From contig CAUGNO010000002.1 of assembly GCA_959600905.1 (NCBI GenBank), forward strand, positions 124,001 through 188,000: DNA of 64,000 bases, read 5' to 3'. A program made the translations under genes and the position numbers. Each line of letters begins with the position of its first letter. Positions within the stretch are counted from its first letter, which is position 1. The notes below the pieces were generated by a model that saw only the letters and a list, made by a program, of their open reading frames with translations, did no database searches and was not told the origin of the DNA. Source of the stretch: UMGS1975 sp959600905 (GTDB lineage Bacteria > Bacillota > Clostridia > Christensenellales > QAND01). Shown here one piece after another: positions 1-8,161 of the stretch.

Positions 1-885
1 GGCGGGCTGGCGTATGCCTTCTCAGACACTCCGGCCGCGCCCGTCTCTGAAACAGAGCCTTCTGCCTCCGCCACGGACGAGATAGCGCCGGAGATTACCG
101 ATGCGCCGGACGAAACGCCGGAGGAAATCGACCCTGCGCTCGCCAGCGCTTCGCCGGATGCCACCAACCCTTCCGGCCAGCCTGTGGCCGACGCTTCCAA
201 AAGGTATCTGGTGCGCGTATACATCGGCAGCCAGAGCGTCTGCGTCTATGCCTTGAACGACGCCGGCACCGCCTACGATCAGCTGGTTCGTACCATGATC
301 TGCTCTACCGGCACCGGCAACGCCACGCCGCGCGGCACGTTCAAGCTTCAGGGCAAGTACCGCTGGCATTCGCTGATGGGCGGCGTATACGGGCAGTATT
401 GCAGCCGCATCACCGGCAGCATCCTGTTCCATTCGGTGCCTTATAATGTCAACAAGAACCCCGCCAGCATGAATGAGGTTTCTTACAGCAAATTGGGGCG
501 CAAGGCCTCCCACGGCTGCATCCGTCTGCTTTGCCGTGATGCGCAGTGGATCTATTCCAACGTCGCCAGCGGCTCCACTGTGGAAATCGTAAACGACAGC
601 GGCCCGCGCGGCTCTAAGCCCGCCTTGGCCAGCGGCGCCCAGTACCGCGGCTGGGACCCGACGGACCCCGATCCCAACAACCCGTACCATGGCTACGTAG
701 AGCCCACGCCGGTACCGACGCCGGCGCCGACGGAAAAGCCGACCGCTACACCGGCGCCCACGGAAAAGCCGACGCCCACGCCGACGGAAAAGCCCACCCC
801 AACCCCCACCGAAAAGCCGACGCCTTCCCCTTCGGAATCTCCCACGCCTTCCCCCAGCGAGACATCCGACGTGAATGCGGCCTGA
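1..885 (+). CDS. L,D-transpeptidase (YkuD), 5' end missing
   Basis: Cross-links peptidoglycan stem peptides outside the cell. The frame is open from the first base, so the start and most of any signal peptide lie outside the window. The first visible residues (GGLAYAFS) could be the end of a signal or membrane segment. After about 60 acidic, Pro/Ala-rich residues comes a YkuD domain (about residues 65-200) with the catalytic signature HGCIRL, in which His and Cys are the active-site residues. The C-terminus is a Pro/Thr tail built on PTEKPT repeats, probably a flexible wall-spanning segment. A strong hairpin terminator follows the stop. The YkuD assignment is firm; the exact substrate (3-3 cross-linking or protein anchoring) is not visible. 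Confidence 0.9.
   Translation, partial: GGLAYAFSDTPAAPVSETEPSASATDEIAPEITDAPDETPEEIDPALASASPDATNPSGQPVADASKRYLVRVYIGSQSVCVYALNDAGTAYDQLVRTMICSTGTGNATPRGTFKLQGKYRWHSLMGGVYGQYCSRITGSILFHSVPYNVNKNPASMNEVSYSKLGRKASHGCIRLLCRDAQWIYSNVASGSTVEIVNDSGPRGSKPALASGAQYRGWDPTDPDPNNPYHGYVEPTPVPTPAPTEKPTATPAPTEKPTPTPTEKPTPTPTEKPTPSPSESPTPSPSETSDVNAA
706..860 (+). repeat. tandem PTEKPT-coding repeat
   Basis: Imperfect tandem repeats of about 18-24 bases encode PTEKPT(P/A)TP units and then PSPSE units at the end of the transpeptidase gene. Low-complexity Pro/Thr tails of this kind are usual in wall-spanning Gram-positive proteins. Repeat number is likely to vary between strains. Confidence 0.75.
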
Positions 886-900
886 ATACGATACCAAAAA

Positions 901-925
901 AGCCCGGAAAATTCCGGGCTTTTTT
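901..925. terminator. bidirectional rho-independent terminator
   Basis: An 8-bp GC-rich stem (AGCCCGGA with TCCGGGCT) has a 4-base loop, A residues on the left and T residues on the right. It can end both the transpeptidase transcript (+) and the chorismate mutase transcript (-). Confidence 0.85.
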
Positions 926-970
926 ATTCACCGCTGTCCGCTGCCGCGCGTCCATCAGCTTCTCATTCCA

Positions 971-1243
971 TTATGCATCCAAAAGCTTCACCTGGTATTC
1001 CTTGGAAAGATCCATCAAATGCTGCAAAAACGCCTGGTAATAAGGGCCGTATGCCTGGTTATGGATGCGCGCCAGGTTTTTTTCGATTACCGCCTGCTCC
1101 CTTTCTTTATCAAAAATGGGCAGGCCCTGCTGTTTTTTGTAGGCCGCCACCTGTTCTGTTGCCTGCATGCGGCGCTCAAACAGCGCCGCCATCTGTTCAT
1201 CGATTTTGTTGATCTCTATCCTTGCTTGTTCTAGCTGATTCAT
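971..1243 (-). CDS. chorismate mutase, AroQ type II
   Basis: Converts chorismate to prephenate in phenylalanine and tyrosine synthesis. The protein has 90 residues, the length of a single AroQ helical domain. The AroQ pattern is visible: Arg in the first helix (ARIEINKID), the FERR pair, Lys in AAYKK, and the D-K-E-R-E motif that binds substrate. It overlaps the upstream radical SAM gene by 4 bases (ATGA), so the two are co-translated. No other aromatic pathway gene is nearby, so the pairing is only positional. The family is clear; a monofunctional enzyme is inferred because no extra domain is present. Confidence 0.85.
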   Translation of the reverse strand: MNQLEQARIEINKIDEQMAALFERRMQATEQVAAYKKQQGLPIFDKEREQAVIEKNLARIHNQAYGPYYQAFLQHLMDLSKEYQVKLLDA

Positions 1244-2943
1244 GCGTATCTCCCCATCCTTTCTATTTCTTCATCGCAAAATACCTCAACAGCGTACCGG
1301 CCTGTCATAGCATCCCGCTTGGTATAGTCAAACACGGCAATGCGAAACGGCCGATACAGCAGGGCGACCCCCAATTTTCCCCGCCCCAGCCTTTTCTGCC
1401 TGGCCTCGGCTTTTGCATGCTTTAGGCGTTTATCCTCTCTGCGCAGCAAGGGGGGGATGCGTCCCGTGTTGTCGCAGCTTAGCCGGTCTATCACCAGACA
1501 ATCGCGCAGCCGCTCTGCCTGTACGCCCTCCTGGCCGGCAAAAAAACGCCAGATCCACTCGGTGTAGAGATCCAGCGAAACGCCCGCCGTCCCCCGTGCC
1601 GCCGCATAGGCGCCAAACGCTTCAAACAGCGCAAACGGCGACCACCCCGTGGCTTGCAAAAGATAGTCTATCGTCTGCAAAAACCGCCCGCTGTTATACA
1701 TGCGCTCCAACGCATCTTCCACTTCGTGCAGCTTTGCCAGATCGCCCGGCGAAAGCCATCGCGTCTGCTGCACCTCATAGGGCGCCAGCTCCGAAAACCT
1801 GTACCCAAACTCCGCCCGCGTTTCTGCCTGGCGTCTAAGCTTAGAGCCGTGCAGCAGCTTCAAAAAACCCAGCTGCAACATATGCGGCCGCAGCGCAAAC
1901 GCACTGTTGAAGGACGCAGCAAAGGTATCATAATCTTCGTACGGCAGCCCTGCAATCAAATCGATATGCACATGCACATTCTGCGGCCGAATGCATTGCC
2001 GCAGGTTTTCCGTCAGCACGGCAAGATCGGTTTTTCGATCCACTGCCTCCAGCGTTTTCTCGCAAAAGCTTTGCAGCCCCGCCTCTATCTGGATCAATCC
2101 CGGCGGCGCCGTGGCCAAAAGCGCCAAAAAGCGCGGCTGAAACAAATCGGCGCCTACCTCAAAATGAAAGCACACGTCCTCCGGAAAGGCCCGCCCGCGC
2201 TGGTTCAAAATGAAAGAGAGCAGCTCGTAGGCCCTGTCCGGATGGCAGTTGAAGGTGCGGTCGATAAATTTGATGGTCTTAGCGCCGCTGTTGGCCAGCC
2301 GCACCAGGTTTTCCTTGGCACGCTCCATTTCAAAAAACCGCACCTTTTCCTTCACGCCAGATAAGCAAAACGAGCAGGAAAACGGGCAGCCCCGCGAGGT
2401 TTCCAGGTAGGCAATGCGCCCCTTGAGCCGCTGCATATAGGTGTGGCTGTATGGGTCTGGCGGCGTTGTGTTTAGGGGCTGGGGCGGCGTAAGCAAAACA
2501 GCGCCCCGTTCATCCCTGGACGCCAGGCCAGGAATGTCTGCCGGCGCCCGCTTTTCCGCCAGGGCCTGCATCAGCGCCGGAAAGCTCTGCTCCCCTTCTC
2601 CGCAAAGCACATAGGACACTTCCGGCCATTGGGAAAGGATCTCTGCCGGCCGGAATGTTACCTCCGGCCCGCCCAGCACCACGGTCAAACCGGGCCGCTG
2701 CGCCTTTAAGCAGCGTATCACCTGATGCACCATATCTATGTTCCAAATATAACAGCAAAATGCAGCCACTTCGGGTGGGTCATGCAAAATCTTTTGAGCG
2801 ATCTCCTCTACGCTTTGATTGATCGTTCCTTCTACCACCGATACCTCGCATGTCTCTACCCCCTCCATGGCCGCAGCCAAATACCATGGCGCCAAAGAGG
2901 AGTGCACATATTTGGAGTTGATGCAGCACAGTGCGATCTGCAT
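1240..2943 (-). CDS. B12-binding-domain radical SAM protein (DUF4080 type)
   Basis: A 567-residue protein with an N-terminal cobalamin-binding-like region (GGPEVTF at about 91-97) followed by a radical SAM core. The core has the cluster motif CxxxCxxC at Cys186, Cys190 and Cys193 (RGCPFSCSFC), which holds the [4Fe-4S] cluster that cleaves S-adenosylmethionine. N-terminus, length and C-terminal region match the DUF4080 radical SAM group, whose substrate is, to my knowledge, unknown. The gene has its own promoter and is translationally coupled to chorismate mutase. Family confident, reaction not assignable. Confidence 0.85.
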   Translation of the reverse strand: MQIALCCINSKYVHSSLAPWYLAAAMEGVETCEVSVVEGTINQSVEEIAQKILHDPPEVAAFCCYIWNIDMVHQVIRCLKAQRPGLTVVLGGPEVTFRPAEILSQWPEVSYVLCGEGEQSFPALMQALAEKRAPADIPGLASRDERGAVLLTPPQPLNTTPPDPYSHTYMQRLKGRIAYLETSRGCPFSCSFCLSGVKEKVRFFEMERAKENLVRLANSGAKTIKFIDRTFNCHPDRAYELLSFILNQRGRAFPEDVCFHFEVGADLFQPRFLALLATAPPGLIQIEAGLQSFCEKTLEAVDRKTDLAVLTENLRQCIRPQNVHVHIDLIAGLPYEDYDTFAASFNSAFALRPHMLQLGFLKLLHGSKLRRQAETRAEFGYRFSELAPYEVQQTRWLSPGDLAKLHEVEDALERMYNSGRFLQTIDYLLQATGWSPFALFEAFGAYAAARGTAGVSLDLYTEWIWRFFAGQEGVQAERLRDCLVIDRLSCDNTGRIPPLLRREDKRLKHAKAEARQKRLGRGKLGVALLYRPFRIAVFDYTKRDAMTGRYAVEVFCDEEIERMGRYA

Positions 2944-2978
2944 GCCGTTTCCCGCCCTTTCCTATGTTTCTGCTGCCT

Positions 2979-3007
2979 ATTATAGCCCCGTCCGGCACAG
3001 TCGTAAA
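2979..3007 (-). promoter_or_regulatory. sigma-A promoter of the radical SAM gene
   Basis: On the minus strand, -35 TTTACG (3007-3002), a 17-base spacer and a perfect -10 TATAAT (2984-2979) lie about 36 bases upstream of the start codon. Confidence 0.7.
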
Positions 3008-3040
3008 TAAAAACCGGCATAGGAAATTCCTACGCCGGTT
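3005..3040 (-). terminator. terminator of the aldolase gene
   Basis: A 13-bp stem (3012-3024 with 3028-3040) contains a single G-U pair in the minus-strand RNA and is followed by a U-rich tract. It sits 20 bases after the aldolase stop and overlaps the -35 box of the radical SAM promoter. Confidence 0.85.
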
Positions 3041-3059
3041 GTTTGCCGCTTTGGCTGGC

Positions 3060-3950
3060 TTATTTCTCTTCCAGGTTGGTTTCGCCGGTCTTGGGCATGC
3101 CTTTGGGCTCTACCTTCCAGGCTTTGCCAACGCCGCCGAATACCTCGATGAGCTCTTTCAGACGAGCTTTCCAGCCCTTCTGGATCAGGCCCCACAGGCC
3201 ATATGCGCCGTTGCCGCTCAAATCAGCTGCGGTAACGGTATCGCAGGCAGCACGCATCAGGTCGTTGCAAACGTTGACCTTGTTGATGCCCATCTGGCAG
3301 GCTTTGCGCAGGTTCTCATCGCCAGAGCCGGAGCCGCCGTGCAGAACCAGCGGGAAGTTGCCGGTTACCTTTTTGATCTCTTGCAAACGATCAAAGTGGA
3401 TTTTCGGCGTGCCAACATAGGCGCCGTGCGCCGTGCCGATGGCAACAGCCAGCATATCAACGCCGGTCTCTTCGATGTATTTTTTTGCTTCTTCAGGATC
3501 GGTCAAAGCGGTCTTGCCGTCTACGGCATAGTTGTCGCCCTGGCCAACATGACCCAATTCGGCCTCTACGCTGACGCCCATGGCGTGCGCAATCTTAACA
3601 ATTTCGCTGACTTCCTTTACGTTTTCCTCATAGGGCAGAACAGAACGGTCTACCATGACAGAGGTAAAGCCGGCGCGCAGCGCAGACATAACTTCTTCAT
3701 AGCTGCCGCCATGATCCAGGTTGATCGCAACCGGCACGGAGGAAGCATCCGCCAAGCGGGTCAAGAAGCTGCCGTAGAATACGATGTCCGGGTTGGCCGT
3801 GCCGCCCACATCCAAGATGATGGGAGCATTCAGCTCTTCCGCCGCTTCCAGAGCGCAGCGCGCATCCAGCTCGGTGTTGACGTTCGGGGCCGCAACGCCG
3901 TAATTTTCAGCGCTTGCGCGTTCAAGGATTTCTTTCATGGTCACTAGCAT
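3060..3950 (-). CDS. class II fructose-bisphosphate (ketose-bisphosphate) aldolase family
   Basis: Zinc-dependent aldolase of the Fba/GatY/KbaY family, most likely cleaving fructose 1,6-bisphosphate in the cytoplasm. The protein has 296 residues. Family motifs appear in order: NLDHGGS (Zn-binding His), VEAELGHVGQ, AIGTAHG, LHGGSGSG and KVNVCND. I chose the ATG at 3950 because an AAGGAG site lies 8 bases before it. A GTG 9 bases earlier overlaps that site and an ATG at 3938 is too far from it. The gene is a single transcription unit with its own promoter, palindromic leader and terminator. Fructose-bisphosphate versus tagatose-bisphosphate specificity cannot be settled from the motifs. Confidence 0.85.
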   Translation of the reverse strand: MLVTMKEILERASAENYGVAAPNVNTELDARCALEAAEELNAPIILDVGGTANPDIVFYGSFLTRLADASSVPVAINLDHGGSYEEVMSALRAGFTSVMVDRSVLPYEENVKEVSEIVKIAHAMGVSVEAELGHVGQGDNYAVDGKTALTDPEEAKKYIEETGVDMLAVAIGTAHGAYVGTPKIHFDRLQEIKKVTGNFPLVLHGGSGSGDENLRKACQMGINKVNVCNDLMRAACDTVTAADLSGNGAYGLWGLIQKGWKARLKELIEVFGGVGKAWKVEPKGMPKTGETNLEEK

Positions 3951-4012
3951 GACAATCACTCCTTATATAAATGTTATAGGGTTCAAAAAAATCAAACAAT
4001 TCATCTTGGTTG

Positions 4013-4055
4013 TGTAAGACACCTTACATAAAGAAGATATACAAAAACTGTATAT
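4013..4055 (-). promoter_or_regulatory. two inverted repeats in the aldolase leader
   Basis: Just downstream of the -10 box lie two perfect palindromes: ATATACA-N5-TGTATAT (4037-4055) and TGTAAG-N4-CTTACA (4013-4028). Their position in the early transcribed region fits repressor operators. They could also form RNA hairpins, but no T-run follows. The regulator is unknown. Confidence 0.45.
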
Positions 4056-4084
4056 ATTATAACAGTAAGCCGCCTTAAACACAA
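4056..4084 (-). promoter_or_regulatory. sigma-A promoter of the aldolase gene
   Basis: Minus strand: -35 TTGTGT (4084-4079), 17-base spacer, -10 TATAAT (4061-4056). It gives a leader of about 100 bases. It also marks the end of the carB-dapF unit, which stops at 4121. I see no strong terminator between the two. Confidence 0.75.
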
Positions 4085-4120
4085 GCATTTCCTTTGGGCC
4101 CTTGCCTTGGGCACCCTCTG

Positions 4121-7100
4121 TTATGGCTGTACGGTTCCCTTATAAATCAACGCCGCGTTGCCTGTCAGGTATACGGTTTGTTCCGTATAGCGAATGATAA
4201 GTTCGCCGCCCAGCAGCTTTACCGTAATATCCGTATCCTTATCGCAATATCCATTCTCCACAGCCGCCACGGCCGCCGCACAGGCGCCGGTGCCGCAGGC
4301 CATGGTTTCGCCGCTGCCGCGCTCCCATACCCGCATCTTCAATACGTTGGGGGCCAAGACCTTGACAAACTCCACATTCACGCGCTCGGGGAACAGCGGG
4401 TCAAACTCAAATTTCGGGCCGAGCTCCTCTACATCCAGCGTATCCACCTGGCTGCAAAATACCACGCAGTGCGGGTTGCCCATGGAAACGCAGGTGATCT
4501 CATAGACGCCGCCCGCCACCTCGGTTTGCCTACCGACCACGCGTTCTTCCGGCAAATCCACCGGCACCTGCTTGCTCTCCAAGCAGGCCGGGCCCATATC
4601 CACCCGTGCGCGTTTTACCTGCCCGTTGTACTGCAGCAGCCGCACGGTCTTGATGCCGCTGAGCGTCTCGATCGTCATTTCCAGTTTATTGACAATGCCC
4701 TCGTCATGCAGGTATTTGGCTACGCACCGGATGGCATTTCCGCACATTTTCCCCTCGCTGCCGTCCCGGTTAAACATGCGCATCTTCGCATCCGCTCTTT
4801 CGGATGGGCAGATCAGCACCACACCATCTCCGCCAATGCCGATGTGGCGGTCCGCCAGCTCCACGCTCAGCCCCGCCGGGTTGCTGATGGTCTGGTGAAA
4901 GCAGTTGAAATAGATATAGTCGTTGCGGCAGCCCTGCATTTTCACAAATTCCAGCGTCTCTTTTTGGCTGCGCAGATGGTTGATGTCCACCAATTCTGTG
5001 CTTTCCTCGGAATACCGGCTCTTCAGGCAGTCCAAAAGGGCGCTGGCCGTATCCATCGCCGTAAGGCAGGGAATATCGCGCTCTACGGCTTTGCGGCGGA
5101 TCCTTACGCTGTCCCGGGTGGGGATGCGCCCCTTGCTGGAGGTGGAGATCACATATTGGATCTTGCCGCTTTCCAGCAGCGTCAAGGGATTTTGGTCGGA
5201 TTCGTGGATCTTCTCTACCACCTCGACCTCCATCCCGGCCTCGCGGATCACCTTTGCCGTGCCGCGCGTGGCGTACAGTGTAAACCCAAGCTCTTGGAAT
5301 CGCTTGGCGATCTCTGCGATCTCCGGCTTGTCGGTATCGCGGATGGTCATCAAAACGCCGCCGGTCTTTTTCATCTGATAGCCCGCCGCGATCAGCCCCT
5401 TATACAGCGCTTCTTCCATGGTATTGGCAATGCCCAGCACCTCGCCGGTGGACTTCATTTCCGGCCCCAGGTGCGTGTCCACATCCACCAGCTTTTCCGA
5501 AGAAAAGACCGGCACCTTCACCGCCACATACGGCGAAATGGAGGCCAGATCCGTGCCGTAGCCCATTTCGCGCAGCTTTTCGCCCAGCATGGCGCGCGTG
5601 GCCAGATCCACCATCGGCACGCCCGTCACCTTGCTGATATACGGAATCGTGCGCGAGGACCGCGGGTTTACCTCGATGACATACAATTCATCCTCGTAAA
5701 TCAAATATTGGATGTTGACCAGGCCCAGCGTTTTCATCTCCACCGCCAGGCGCTTGCTGCAATCCACCACACGGCGGATCATCGAATCCTCCAGCTTCCA
5801 GGCCGGGTAAACAGCAATGGAGTCCCCCGAATGGATGCCCGCGCGCTCTACATGCTGCATGATGCCGGGAATCAGAATATCCTCCCCGTCGCAGATGGCA
5901 TCCAGCTCGATTTCGATGCCCATCAGGTACTTGTCGATCAGCACCGGGTTTTCGATGTGCTGGGCCAAGATAATCGCCATATACTCCCGGATGTCCTGTT
6001 CGTTGAACGCAATGATCATATTCTGGCCGCCCAGCACATACGACGGGCGCATCAAAACCGGGTACCCGATGCGCTCCGCTGCCGCCAGCGCCTCGTCCGT
6101 CGTCATCACCGTCGTACCCTCCGGGCGCTTGATGTGCAGGCGCTCCAGCAGCTCATCAAAGCGCTCGCGGTCCTCCGCCATGTCGATGCTGTCCGCTTGG
6201 GTCCCTAAAATCTTCAGCCCGATTTTCTGGATGTATTTGGTCAGCTTGATGGCCGTCTGCCCGCCAAACGCCACCACGGCCGCATACGGTTTTTCCGTGT
6301 CGATGATGCCCTGCACATCCTCCGGCGTCAGCGGCTCAAAATACAGCCGGTCCGCCGTATCAAAGTCGGTGGAGACGGTCTCCGGGTTGTTGTTGACAAT
6401 GACAACCTCGTACCCGGCTTTTTTCAGCGCCCATACGCAGTGTACCGACGAATAGTCAAACTCAATGCCCTGCCCGATGCGGATGGGGCCGGAGCCAAAG
6501 ACCAGCACCGTCTTTTTCTCCTTGGGCTGCGCCTCTATAAAGTGTGCCGCTTCGTTTTCCTCGTCATAGGTCGCGTAAAAATACGGCGTTTCGGCTGGAA
6601 ATTCCGCAGCGCAGGTATCCACCATCTTATACACAGGCCTGGCCTTTTCCTGGATCTTCTGCCCGGACAGGCGCTCTATCGTATGGTCGGGATACCCCAT
6701 GCGCTTGGCCTGCTTGTACAGCGCCTGCGTCAAGGGCTCATTTTGCAGCCGCCGCTCCATCTTCACCAGGTTTTCCAGCTTGGACAGGAACCAAAGGTCA
6801 ATTTTCGTCCTGTCATAGAGATAGGACAGCGGCATGCCCCGCTTGATGGCCTCAAACACCGCAAACAGCCGCTCGTCGTCGCAATCGTCGATTTTGGCTC
6901 GCACCTCGTCATCCGTCAGCGCCATCATCTTTTCATGGTTCAGGCTGTCCAGCCCGATTTCACAGCCGCGCACCGCCTTCATCAGCGCCTGCTCAAAGCT
7001 GGCGCCGATGGCCATGACCTCGCCCGTCGCCTTCATTTGCGTACCCAGCGTGCGCTTGGCGTACACAAACTTATCAAACGGCCATTTTGGGAACTTGACC

Positions 7101-8161
7101 ACCACATAGTCCACCGCCGGCTCCACACAGGCGTACGTCTGCCCGGTCACGGCGTTTTTGATTTCGTCCAGCGTATATCCGATGGCAATCTTGGTCGCCA
7201 CCTTGGCAATCGGATATCCCGTCGCCTTGCTGGCCAGCGCCGACGAACGGCTGACCCGCGGGTTGACCTCGATGACCGCGTATTCAAAGCTGTCCGGCTT
7301 TAGCGCAAACTGGCAGTTGCAGCCGCCCTCCACCTCCAGCGCAGACACAATATCCAGCGCCGCCTGGCGCAGCATGCCGCATTCCTTATCCGAAAGCGTC
7401 AGCGCCGGCGCCGCCACGATGCTGTCGCCGGTATGCACGCCCACCGGGTCAAAGTTTTCCATGCTGCAAATGGTAATGACGTTGCCCGCGCTGTCGCGCA
7501 TCACCTCAAACTCGATTTCCTTCCAGCCGGAAATACATTTTTCTACCAATATCTGCGTGATGGGCGAGAGCCTAAGCCCGTTGCCCCCGATTTCGCGCAG
7601 CGCCGCCGGCGTATCGGCAATGCCGCCGCCCGTGCCCCCCAGCGTAAACGCGGGCCGCACGATGACCGGGTATCCAATGCTTTCGGCAAAGGCCAGTGCA
7701 TCGTCTATGTTTGTTACCACCTTGGACGGGATCACGGGCTGGCCGATCTCCTCCATCGTATCCTTGAAGCGCTGCCTGTCCTCCGCTTTGTCGATGGTGT
7801 CCGGCTTGGCGCCCAGCAGCTTTACATTATATCTATCCAAAAACCCGCTCTTTGCCAGCTGCATGGACAGCGTCAGCCCCGTCTGCCCGCCCAGGGTAGA
7901 CAATAGGCTGTCCGGCCTCTCCTTTTCAATGATGCGCTCAATGGTTTCCAGCGTCAGCGGCTCAATGTAGATCCTATCCGCCATGGCGTTGTCCGTCATG
8001 ATCGTTGCCGGGTTGGAATTGACCAGCACTACCTCCAGCCCGTCCTCCTTCAGCGCCCGGCAGGCCTGCGTGCCTGCATAGTCAAACTCCGCAGCCTGGC
8101 CGATGACGATCGGCCCCGAGCCGATCACCATTACCTTATGTATCCCTTTAGAAAGCGGCAT
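4121..8161 (-). CDS. carB: carbamoyl phosphate synthase large chain fused to diaminopimelate epimerase (CarB-DapF)
   Basis: One uninterrupted 1346-codon frame. Residues 1 to about 1065 form a complete CarB, with two ATP-grasp halves and a C-terminal MGS-like allosteric domain. CarB makes carbamoyl phosphate from bicarbonate, ATP and ammonia. After a linker of about ten residues, residues 1075-1346 form a full DapF, which interconverts LL- and meso-diaminopimelate. Both DapF catalytic cysteines are present: Cys1140 in MCGNAIRC and Cys1289 in ACGTGAC. The substrate-contact motifs GNPH, RVN and WERGSGET are also kept. The first DapF motif reads KMQGCRND where KMHGxGND is usual. AGGAGG lies 8 bases before the ATG, and the gene overlaps carA by 14 bases. 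A separate dapF lies at 25988-26848. Each half is firmly identified; that the fused epimerase is active is inferred. Confidence 0.9.
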   Translation of the reverse strand: MPLSKGIHKVMVIGSGPIVIGQAAEFDYAGTQACRALKEDGLEVVLVNSNPATIMTDNAMADRIYIEPLTLETIERIIEKERPDSLLSTLGGQTGLTLSMQLAKSGFLDRYNVKLLGAKPDTIDKAEDRQRFKDTMEEIGQPVIPSKVVTNIDDALAFAESIGYPVIVRPAFTLGGTGGGIADTPAALREIGGNGLRLSPITQILVEKCISGWKEIEFEVMRDSAGNVITICSMENFDPVGVHTGDSIVAAPALTLSDKECGMLRQAALDIVSALEVEGGCNCQFALKPDSFEYAVIEVNPRVSRSSALASKATGYPIAKVATKIAIGYTLDEIKNAVTGQTYACVEPAVDYVVVKFPKWPFDKFVYAKRTLGTQMKATGEVMAIGASFEQALMKAVRGCEIGLDSLNHEKMMALTDDEVRAKIDDCDDERLFAVFEAIKRGMPLSYLYDRTKIDLWFLSKLENLVKMERRLQNEPLTQALYKQAKRMGYPDHTIERLSGQKIQEKARPVYKMVDTCAAEFPAETPYFYATYDEENEAAHFIEAQPKEKKTVLVFGSGPIRIGQGIEFDYSSVHCVWALKKAGYEVVIVNNNPETVSTDFDTADRLYFEPLTPEDVQGIIDTEKPYAAVVAFGGQTAIKLTKYIQKIGLKILGTQADSIDMAEDRERFDELLERLHIKRPEGTTVMTTDEALAAAERIGYPVLMRPSYVLGGQNMIIAFNEQDIREYMAIILAQHIENPVLIDKYLMGIEIELDAICDGEDILIPGIMQHVERAGIHSGDSIAVYPAWKLEDSMIRRVVDCSKRLAVEMKTLGLVNIQYLIYEDELYVIEVNPRSSRTIPYISKVTGVPMVDLATRAMLGEKLREMGYGTDLASISPYVAVKVPVFSSEKLVDVDTHLGPEMKSTGEVLGIANTMEEALYKGLIAAGYQMKKTGGVLMTIRDTDKPEIAEIAKRFQELGFTLYATRGTAKVIREAGMEVEVVEKIHESDQNPLTLLESGKIQYVISTSSKGRIPTRDSVRIRRKAVERDIPCLTAMDTASALLDCLKSRYSEESTELVDINHLRSQKETLEFVKMQGCRNDYIYFNCFHQTISNPAGLSVELADRHIGIGGDGVVLICPSERADAKMRMFNRDGSEGKMCGNAIRCVAKYLHDEGIVNKLEMTIETLSGIKTVRLLQYNGQVKRARVDMGPACLESKQVPVDLPEERVVGRQTEVAGGVYEITCVSMGNPHCVVFCSQVDTLDVEELGPKFEFDPLFPERVNVEFVKVLAPNVLKMRVWERGSGETMACGTGACAAAVAAVENGYCDKDTDITVKLLGGELIIRYTEQTVYLTGNAALIYKGTVQP

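Noticed and set aside
22..897. Arg/Gly-rich open frame on the minus strand opposite the transpeptidase
   Set aside because: Low-complexity complement of the Pro/Thr-coding repeats; no start signals.
4094..6208. 704-codon open frame on the plus strand opposite carB-dapF
   Set aside because: Antisense shadow of a GC-rich gene: composition is His/Arg/Leu-rich, there is no ribosome site, and it matches no protein family.
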